Assembly (NCBI GenBank): GCA_017885385.1
Contig: JAFNGF010000108.1
Coordinates: 3,506 to 20,036 of the forward strand
DNA length: 16,531 nucleotides
Direction: 5' to 3'
DNA from: Planctomycetota bacterium
Lineage (GTDB): Bacteria; Planctomycetota; Phycisphaerae; Sedimentisphaerales; Anaerobacaceae
A program made the position numbers and the translations under genes. This document shows, piece after piece, positions 12,150-16,531 of the stretch. Numbering within the stretch: position 1 is the stretch's first letter; each line of letters opens with the position of its first letter. A model generated the notes under the pieces. That model saw nothing but the letters and a program-made list of their open reading frames with translations, was not told where the DNA came from and did no database searches.

Positions 12150-14192
12150 TCAGACAAGGCTTGTCCGCCCAGCCGTCCGGCGGGCGAGTTCCTCGGCGAC
12201 CTTTGAAATAACCGGCTCCCATTTTCCCCTTTCCGCTTGTCTAAACAGGCGCATGCTGGGATACCAGCGAGTCCGTTCGCCTTGGTGACCCCACCTCCAA
12301 TCAGGAACGGTGGGCAGCATGGTCCAGACCTGGACGCCCAAAGCCCCGGCGAAGTGTACCGTTGAATTGTCCACTGAGATTACCAGGTCCATCGCGGCCA
12401 CCTGGGCGGCAAAACCGTCAAGGTCTGTAAGAGAATCAATCCTTTTATCCTCCAATATCTCTACTCCAAACCGGTCATAGGCCGCACGCAACTCGCTGGA
12501 GCACCGGCCGTATTGCAGGCTCACAAAGCAAGCAGCCGGCAACCTCAATATGGGACCCCAGAATTCCAGCGGTATGGACCTCTTCGGCCCCTCCTGGGGA
12601 TTTCCGCTTCTCCAGCTTATCCCGACCAGCACAGGGTCAAGGGAATCCCTCGACCCCTCGGTTTCTCTCGGGGCGGGCTTCGCTCGGGACAGGTTTGGAA
12701 TTTCAAATCTTGAATTTCTAATTTTGCGAAGGTATTCGCCGCGGAATTGGTCGCGCTGTTTTATGTCGGGGATCATAAAGGAATTCTGAAAAGGCATGGA
12801 GCTGCCATGCTCCGGCAAGGGCCTTCGCCCTGACGAGGGGAACAATCCCAGCACGCGGGGGATGGAAGCCATAGGGATCTGGTGGGTAATTGATGGGTCT
12901 TCCAGCAAAGGGGCTGGAGAGTCTCTCCGCGGGACAACGGTGGTTCCGGCAAAGCTTCTGGCAAGAAGCGGCACCAAGCGCCGGTCACATTCAACAACCA
13001 CATCAATACCTCGCGATATTATGTGCCGGATAAGTCCAGAAAATTGTACTTCGTCGCCGATACCCTGCTCGCCCCATACCAGCAGCTTTCCCACACCTTC
13101 CACGGCGCCATCCCACCATTGCTGAGGGAATGGCCTACTAGGCGTGGAAAAGCCGCTATGTTTCCAGCGCCATTCGTACTGCTCCCATCCCTGCTCGAAT
13201 TGACCGGTCAGCAGCAGTACAAGTGATCGGTTGTGATGGGCTTGTGCGCACTCAGGATCAATGCCGATCGCTTTTTCGAAGGCCGCATTTGCCTCAGCAA
13301 ATCGCCCGAGCTCCATCAGCGCAGTGCCCAGGTTGTTGTGGGCCTCGACGTAGTCCGGGCGCAAAGCTATAGCCTTCTCACCGGCGGCGACAGCCTCGTC
13401 AAATCGTCCCTGCCGGTTGAGGAGGACTCCAAGATTATTGCGGAATTCGGCTGAACTTGGCGCCAAGCTGACCGCCTTTTGCAGATTATCTGCCGCTTCT
13501 TCCAGTCTGCCCTGCGCAATCAGCACCATGCCGAGATTGCTCAAGGCCTCGGCATATTCGCCGTCAAGGGCTATTGCTTTCTCGAATGATGCCGCGGCGT
13601 CTTGCAGGGACCCCGCCCCGCAAGAACTTAGCGCTGCCTTTTTCTTTAGCGCCAGTCCGAGATTGTTGTGTGCCTGTTTCAGATCGCCCTGCAGGCGGAT
13701 TGCCTCTGCGCAGGCGATTACCGCCTCATCCACACGACCCAGCTCAATCAAAGCGGCGCCAAGGTTATTGTAAGCTTTTGCAAAATCAGGCCGAATTTGA
13801 AGTGCTCTATTGAACTGCGAAACAGCCTCGTCCGGCTTTCCCAGCCGGTGCAGCGCCACGCCTAGGTTGTTATGGAGCTGGGCGTGCCCGGGCGCCTGGC
13901 TAATGGCCTCGCGGAGAAGCTGCTGCGCTTCGGTGCATCGGCCTATGTGACTGAGAATCACGCCGAGCAACTGCATTGCATCTACTTGTTGGGGGACCTT
14001 ATCAAGAACGAGTCGGCATAGCCGTTCAGCCTCCGACAAACGTCCGATATTGTAGTGGGAGAATGCAAGGTCCAAAGCTCTATCAACAGTCAATTCGGAA
14101 TAAGAATCGCCGGAAAGAGTTTTGCCAATGTCCCCGCAGGTGCTCAGCCCTGGCGGCTTGTCTTGGTTATTCCTGTCATCGGCCCGTAACAA
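12150..14192 (-). CDS. TPR protein with GT9-like glycosyltransferase domain (candidate flagellin glycosyltransferase)
   Basis: The product has 680 residues. Nine TPR units run from about residue 38 to 350 (for example AQLHNNLGVALHRLGKPDEAVSQF, AKAYNNLGAALIELGRVDEAV); the fifth carries an 8-residue insert. A C-terminal transferase-like domain follows: GKLLVWGEQGIGDEVQFSGLI, VGISWRSGN near 520, and SVDNSTVHFAGALGVQVWTMLP with DWRWGHQ (about 606-635), typical of TPR-linked GT9/heptosyltransferase-like enzymes. The TTG start at 14192 is backed by AAGGAG at 7 nt. It is divergent from the flagellin, so I infer sugar transfer to flagellin. The substrate and sugar are not visible, and another envelope target is possible. 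Several palindromes lie in frame (12645-12725, 12794-12810, 12818-12831, 12900-12935) and swell the loops of the transferase domain. Confidence 0.85.
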   Translation of the reverse strand: MLRADDRNNQDKPPGLSTCGDIGKTLSGDSYSELTVDRALDLAFSHYNIGRLSEAERLCRLVLDKVPQQVDAMQLLGVILSHIGRCTEAQQLLREAISQAPGHAQLHNNLGVALHRLGKPDEAVSQFNRALQIRPDFAKAYNNLGAALIELGRVDEAVIACAEAIRLQGDLKQAHNNLGLALKKKAALSSCGAGSLQDAAASFEKAIALDGEYAEALSNLGMVLIAQGRLEEAADNLQKAVSLAPSSAEFRNNLGVLLNRQGRFDEAVAAGEKAIALRPDYVEAHNNLGTALMELGRFAEANAAFEKAIGIDPECAQAHHNRSLVLLLTGQFEQGWEQYEWRWKHSGFSTPSRPFPQQWWDGAVEGVGKLLVWGEQGIGDEVQFSGLIRHIISRGIDVVVECDRRLVPLLARSFAGTTVVPRRDSPAPLLEDPSITHQIPMASIPRVLGLFPSSGRRPLPEHGSSMPFQNSFMIPDIKQRDQFRGEYLRKIRNSRFEIPNLSRAKPAPRETEGSRDSLDPVLVGISWRSGNPQEGPKRSIPLEFWGPILRLPAACFVSLQYGRCSSELRAAYDRFGVEILEDKRIDSLTDLDGFAAQVAAMDLVISVDNSTVHFAGALGVQVWTMLPTVPDWRWGHQGERTRWYPSMRLFRQAERGKWEPVISKVAEELARRTAGRTSLV
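12645..12725. repeat. In-frame composite repeat in the TPR-glycosyltransferase gene
   Basis: Two diverged copies of the CTTCGCTC-type repeat lie nearly in tandem: CCCTCGGTTTCTCTCGGGGC at 12655-12674 and a partial GGCGGGCTTCGCTCGGGAC at 12672-12690. An A/T-rich GGAATTTCAAATCTTGAATT word repeat (12697-12725) adjoins them. They encode about residues 490-516 (KIRNSRFEIPNLSRA, RETEGSRDS), a basic, low-similarity insert just before the conserved VGISWRSG. Confidence 0.6.
12794..12831. repeat. Pair of in-frame hairpins in the TPR-glycosyltransferase gene
   Basis: GCATGG-AGCTG-CCATGC (12794-12810) and AGGGC-CTTC-GCCCT (12818-12831) follow each other and encode the SSGRRPLPEHGSSMPF stretch of the transferase domain. 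Confidence 0.5.
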
Positions 14193-14269
14193 GATACGTC
14201 TCCTTCTTGGAGGTATAAGGCTTTAAGTTCCCGCCGAGCGGGGTCTCTGTTTCCCGCTCCGCCGGCCAC

Positions 14270-14298
14270 ATTATATGCGGATGCGCTATTCCGTCCAA
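14270..14298 (-). promoter_or_regulatory. Possible sigma-70 promoter of the TPR-glycosyltransferase gene
   Basis: On the minus strand TTGGAC (14298-14293) and TATAAT (14275-14270) are separated by 17 bp. The -10 is perfect; the -35 shares only TTG with TTGACA. The transcript would have a leader of about 70 nt including a GAGCGGG...CCCGCTC hairpin ahead of the AAGGAG site. This is a pattern match only. Confidence 0.5.
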
Positions 14299-14376
14299 GT
14301 CTATTTGTCGCAGGCACTTGCTAACAGCCAAGACCATCGCTAATCAGTTAGCAGCTATTTTCCACAGAGAAAAGCC

Positions 14377-14403
14377 TTAAGTGAATTCTCTTTTGCCCGA
14401 TAA
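14377..14403 (+). promoter_or_regulatory. Sigma-28 (FliA) type promoter of flagellin
   Basis: TTAA (14377-14380), exactly 15 bp, then CCCGATAA (14396-14403). This compares with the consensus TAAA-N15-GCCGATAA; the -10 matches 7 of 8. The transcript would start near 14410, leaving a leader of about 48 nt with AAGGAG 8 nt before the flagellin ATG. It implies that flagellin is a late gene. Confidence 0.75.
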
Positions 14404-14457
14404 TGACCTTGAGTAGAAAACCACGAAAAGTTCGGTATTCATTAAGGAGCAACAGAT

Positions 14458-15273
14458 ATGTTAGCAATCAGGAACAATATTATGGCGGCAAACGCCGCCA
14501 GGCAGGTGGGCAAAAACTATGAGGCTTTGGCCACATCGGTCGAAAGGCTTTCGTCAGGCTTGCGCATAAATAGCGCTAAAGATGACGCAGCAGGCATGGC
14601 TGTCCGCGAGATGATGCGTGGCGACATCGCTGTGCTGCAGCAGGGCTCCCGCAATGCTTTGGATGGCATTAGTCTGCTGCAGACTATGGAAGGTGCGCTG
14701 CAAACCATCGACAATGCCCTGGTGCGTATGAAACAGTTGGCTGAGCAGGCAGCTACGGGCTCTTATTCTTCCGCCCAGCGAGTTATCATGGACAGTGAGT
14801 TCTCGCAAATGGTTGCGGAGATAGACCGTATCGCAACTGCTGCCGATTTTAACGGAATCAAGATGCTCAACAATTCTTCCGCCGTGGCAATCCATTTCGG
14901 CGATGCGACCGACTTCATCGATGTCACGGGCAGCAATATGACCAGCGCTTCGGCCGGCCTTAATATCACAGGCCTGGCCATTACGACCGCAGGCGGCGCC
15001 ACCTCGGCTATGGCAACCCTTGATAGCGCGATCAGCTTAAAGGATACTGCTCGTGCCAAGTTCGGTTACATGATGAACCGTCTGGAAAGCACTCAGGAAG
15101 TGCTCGATATCCAGGCTGAGAACCTGATGGCAGCCGAGTCCCGCATATCTGACGTGGATGTGGCCACGGAAATGGCTACTTTGACGAGAAATCAGGTCTT
15201 AGCGCAGGCAGGTATCGCCATGCTGGCCCAGGCCAACTCGATTCCTACGATGGCATTGACGCTGCTTAGATAA
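14458..15273 (+). CDS. fliC: Flagellin
   Basis: This is the filament subunit, exported through the flagellar channel and polymerised under the cap. At 271 residues it is a short flagellin. The N-terminal D0/D1 part (1-about 140) is canonical: NIMAANAARQVGKNYEALATSVERLSSGLRINSAKDDAAGMAVREMM, QTIDNALVRMKQLAEQAATGSYSSAQR, AEIDRIATAADFNGIKML. The C-terminal D1/D0 part (about 195-271) carries RAKFGYMMNRLESTQEVLDIQAENLMAAESRISDVDVATEMATLTRNQVLAQAGIAMLAQAN and ends in LLR. The centre (about 140-195) is only a short Ser/Thr/Ala-rich turn with no large D2/D3 domain; its Ser and Thr are possible glycosylation sites. It has a sigma-28-type promoter and a strong AAGGAG. Confidence 0.98.
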   Translation: MLAIRNNIMAANAARQVGKNYEALATSVERLSSGLRINSAKDDAAGMAVREMMRGDIAVLQQGSRNALDGISLLQTMEGALQTIDNALVRMKQLAEQAATGSYSSAQRVIMDSEFSQMVAEIDRIATAADFNGIKMLNNSSAVAIHFGDATDFIDVTGSNMTSASAGLNITGLAITTAGGATSAMATLDSAISLKDTARAKFGYMMNRLESTQEVLDIQAENLMAAESRISDVDVATEMATLTRNQVLAQAGIAMLAQANSIPTMALTLLR

Positions 15274-15279
15274 GCAGCG
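15260..15279. repeat. Palindrome across the flagellin stop codon
   Basis: CGCTGCTTA-GA-TAAGCAGCG is a perfect 9-bp inverted repeat whose right arm begins with the TAA stop codon (15271-15273). A second small hairpin, GCGGT-AAA-ACCGC, follows at 15287-15299. There is no T-run, so this is more likely an mRNA 3'-end stabiliser, or part of the repeat zone, than a terminator. Confidence 0.6.
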
Positions 15280-15317
15280 CCAACCTGCGGTAAAACCGCG
15301 ATGGGAAAAGTATTTAG

Positions 15318-15337
15318 CCCCGCAATTTACTGCGGGG
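15318..15337. repeat. TTAGCCCC-type hairpin, copy C
   Basis: CCCCGCA-ATTTAC-TGCGGGG, with TTTAG before and TCTTG after. It lies 45 bp downstream of flagellin. A further CCCGCGGG palindrome follows at 15344-15351. Confidence 0.75.
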
Positions 15338-15372
15338 TCTTGTCCCGCGGGGCAGACGCACGGCGGATTTAG

Positions 15373-15391
15373 CCCCGCGTTTCACGCGGGG
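15373..15391. repeat. TTAGCCCC-type hairpin, copy D
   Basis: CCCCGCGT-TTC-ACGCGGGG, with TTTAG before and TTTGG after. It has the same TTTCA loop region and TTT edge as the CCGGCGGT-TTC-ACCGCCGG hairpin at 16033-16051, although the stem is different. Confidence 0.75.
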
Positions 15392-15411
15392 TTTGGAAAA
15401 AACGCGGAATA

Positions 15412-15449
15412 GGGGAGATGACCCAGTGTAAGCCTTCGGTCATCTCCCC
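15412..15449. repeat. 12-bp inverted repeat ahead of fliS
   Basis: GGGGAGATGACC (15412-15423) and GGTCATCTCCCC (15438-15449) are perfect inverted repeats around a 14-nt loop. The right arm ends 25 bp before the fliS ATG. It may be an attenuator, a transcript-end structure or a protein-binding site; the sequence alone does not decide. Confidence 0.65.
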
Positions 15450-15474
15450 ATAGCTCAGATTCGCTCGTTGGGAA

Positions 15475-15843
15475 ATGACATATATGAAGCTGGTCGAAAC
15501 ATATCAGAGTGCTGCCGTTACCACCCAAAGCAAAGGTCGGCTGATTGTGCTGCTCTACGACGGTGCAATCAAGTTCATGAAGCTGGCTATAAAAGAGCTG
15601 GAAGCCCAGAACTACGAGGCAAAGGGCCGATACATAAGCCGAGCCCAGGATATAATTAATGAACTAAATGCTATCTTGGATGTAGACGCGGGCGGTGAAA
15701 TAGCTGCAAACCTCCGTAAGCTCTACTGTTTTATGAACAGGCGTCTAGCCGAAGCAAACACACAGCGTGACCCTCAAATAATTCGTGAAGTAATCACCTT
15801 GATGGAGGAGCTCAACCAGAGCTGGAAAGCTATCACCGGCTAA
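15475..15843 (+). CDS. fliS: Flagellin export chaperone FliS
   Basis: FliS binds the disordered C-terminus of flagellin in the cytoplasm, stops early polymerisation and delivers it to FlhA. The 122-residue product matches the family in length and sequence: YQSAAVTTQSKGRLIVLLYDGAIKFMKLAIKELE (LLYDGAIkFL signature, residues 26-35), YEAKGRYISRAQDIINELNAILDVDAGGEIAANLRKLYCFMNRRLAEAN, ending VITLMEELNQSWKAI. The ATG at 15475 has no good ribosome site; an in-frame ATG at 15484 is an alternative start (MKLVETYQ). It directly follows flagellin on the same strand, but 200 bp of hairpins separate them. No fliD lies between, unlike in many fliC-fliD-fliS clusters. Confidence 0.96.
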   Translation: MTYMKLVETYQSAAVTTQSKGRLIVLLYDGAIKFMKLAIKELEAQNYEAKGRYISRAQDIINELNAILDVDAGGEIAANLRKLYCFMNRRLAEANTQRDPQIIREVITLMEELNQSWKAITG

Positions 15844-15892
15844 GTGCTTACCTTTTTTATCCCTCAAGTGGCGTATTTCTGTCAGACAAACA

Positions 15893-15923
15893 GGGCCTAT
15901 GCCAGATCAACCAGCATAGGCCC
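15893..15923. repeat. 10-bp inverted repeat after fliS
   Basis: GGGCCTATGC (15893-15902) and GCATAGGCCC (15914-15923) are perfect, with an 11-nt loop, 50 bp after the fliS stop. It may act as a transcript-end structure; no T-run follows on the plus strand. Confidence 0.6.
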
Positions 15924-15948
15924 CGAAATGGTGCCAAACTCAACAGAA

Positions 15949-15968
15949 CCCCGCAACAAGTTGCGGGG
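15949..15968. repeat. TTAGCCCC-type hairpin, copy E
   Basis: CCCCGCAAC-AA-GTTGCGGGG followed by CTAAAT. On the minus strand this reads ATTTAGCCCC...GGGGTTC, i.e. the family edges in reverse orientation. Confidence 0.75.
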
Positions 15969-15976
15969 CTAAATAT

Positions 15977-15996
15977 CTCTCGACTTCGCTCGAGAC
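15977..15996. repeat. CTTCGCTC-type 20-bp repeat between hairpins E and F
   Basis: CTCTCGACTTCGCTCGAGAC forms TCTCGA-CTTCGC-TCGAGA, the best stem of the family. It sits between two oppositely oriented TTAGCCCC-type hairpins (15949-15968 and 16005-16024). Confidence 0.65.
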
Positions 15997-16004
15997 AGGT
16001 TTAG

Positions 16005-16024
16005 CCCCCAAATTTATTTGGGGG
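16005..16024. repeat. TTAGCCCC-type hairpin, copy F
   Basis: CCCCCAAAT-TT-ATTTGGGGG, with TTTAG before and TTTTCC after. The inner stem is A/T-rich, unlike copies A-E, but every change is matched in the other arm. Confidence 0.75.
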
Positions 16025-16032
16025 TTTTCCTT

Positions 16033-16051
16033 CCGGCGGTTTCACCGCCGG
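16033..16051. repeat. Related hairpin, copy G
   Basis: CCGGCGGT-TTC-ACCGCCGG followed by TTTCTAG. Stem length, loop and TTT edge equal those of copy D, with the stem sequence changed throughout. Confidence 0.65.
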
Positions 16052-16076
16052 TTTCTAGCCAACGTACTGCCGATTT

Positions 16077-16098
16077 ATCCGCCAGACATGTGGCGGAT
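16077..16098. repeat. Hairpin at the end of the surface-protein gene
   Basis: ATCCGCCA-GACATG-TGGCGGAT is a perfect 8-bp stem that touches the stop codon of the minus-strand gene at 16100-16098. It resembles the TCCGCC/GGCGGATAA arms of the element at 8195-8256. On the minus strand AAAT follows, so it is not a clear terminator. Confidence 0.55.
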
Positions 16099-16531
16099 TA
16101 CGGCCACAAAATTTCCTCAAGCCATGCGTCAGCCAAGATAGCGTAGTCCCTCAAGTCGACATCGTTGTCTGCATCCACATCCGCTGCAAGAGCGCCGCCG
16201 GCACCGTTGCAAGGATAACGCGGCGCCGGTTCGGAGAATCCGAATCGTTCTCGCCATGTCTGGAAGATTCCGCCGGCAGTAAGGCCCACCACCCCGGTGG
16301 AGACCTTCCGGCGCAGTATAGCCGGCAGGTCCGCCGATGGCAGATCGGCCTCGATAGATGCCTATTGAAGCCGTAGTGGCATTTGCCGCCGCCCGGCCAA
16401 GGCCAAGATACACATCATGCTGGGCCGCCTTTTCTCCAGGCAGCCAATATACTCTCAAGCCCAACCAGGATGGCCAAGGCGCCGTGCTGAAGAATATGCC
16501 ACAGAGCCTGCCCCGAGCCCACAGGCTGTGT
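16098..16531 (-). pseudogene. Partial surface-protein gene with dockerin-like C-terminus, frame-disrupted
   Basis: The gene enters from the right edge. One frame is open from 16530 to 16129 and encodes LRVYWLPGEKAAQHDVYLGLGRAAANATTASIGIYRG followed by a YTAPEGL segment. This is a repeat-domain pattern common in large planctomycete surface/secreted proteins, where a YYWRIDEV motif should follow; here it reads PYCRRN. The other frame, ending at the TAA at 16098, encodes CNGAGGALAADVDADNDVDLRDYAILADAWLEEILWP, a dockerin-type calcium-binding tail. The two parts join only if the frame shifts somewhere between about 16210 and 16300. Either the gene is decaying or there is an assembly/sequence error. 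An independent short gene starting at 16292 is unlikely. The substrate of the protein cannot be told. Confidence 0.65.

Noticed and set aside
11900..12211. Plus-strand ORFs of 103 and 68 codons after fliK
   Set aside because: They run through degenerate TTCTGTC and ATCAGG repeats; the periodic SVL/CSL product reflects the repeat and no start site is evident.
14307..14320. Possible sigma-54 site (AGGCACTTGC) upstream of flagellin
   Set aside because: GG and GC are only 7 bp apart instead of 12, so it cannot work as an RpoN promoter.
15318..15391. Intrinsic terminators after flagellin
   Set aside because: The stems are strong but only two or three T's follow, and the same hairpins occur in 5' leaders and in both orientations, which points to a repeat family; a secondary role in termination is not excluded.

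Overview
The window is an almost complete early flagellar (basal body, export and motor) operon plus a flagellin/glycosyltransferase locus. The organism is probably a planctomycete of the Phycisphaerae type. This rests on the partial surface-protein gene at the right end, whose dockerin-like tail (DVDADNDVDLRDYAILADAWLE) and HDVYLG...GIYRG segment are typical of that class, and on the many short palindromic and word-like repeats. The phylum call is an inference; no rRNA or other marker is present.

Layout. Positions 9702 down to 1 (minus strand) hold one closely packed unit in the order flgB, flgC, fliE, fliF, fliG, fliH, fliI, fliJ, a MotE-like gene, motA, motB and a second motB-like gene that runs off the window. 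A consensus sigma-54 promoter (TGGCACGATTATTGC) lies upstream of flgB at 9884-9870. A second sigma-54 promoter (TGGCACGTGGCTTGC, 10236-10250) points the other way and drives fliK (10284-11840, plus), so the two sites sit back to back around a ~350 bp regulatory region. A repeat-filled convergent gap follows, then a minus-strand gene for a nine-TPR protein with a GT9-like glycosyltransferase domain (12150-14192). It is divergent from a short flagellin (14458-15273). The flagellin has a sigma-28-type promoter (TTAA-N15-CCCGATAA) and is followed by the flagellin chaperone fliS (15475-15843). The last 430 bp hold a partial, frame-disrupted surface-protein gene.

How the genes work together. FliF/FliG/FliE/FlgB/FlgC build the MS ring, rotor and proximal rod; FliH/FliI/FliJ energise export; MotA/MotB with MotE form the stator; FliK sets hook length. 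Early and hook genes use sigma-54 and flagellin uses sigma-28, the usual flagellar hierarchy. The TPR-glycosyltransferase beside flagellin is a candidate flagellin-modifying enzyme (inference).

Most unusual points. (1) The second MotB-like protein has Thr where MotB has its proton-binding Asp. (2) Several families of short structured repeats occur. One (TTAGCCCC...GGGGTTT) keeps its edges while the inner stem changes with compensation. Related elements sit in frame inside FliK, the TPR-glycosyltransferase, FliF and MotB, and fill nearly every intergenic gap.
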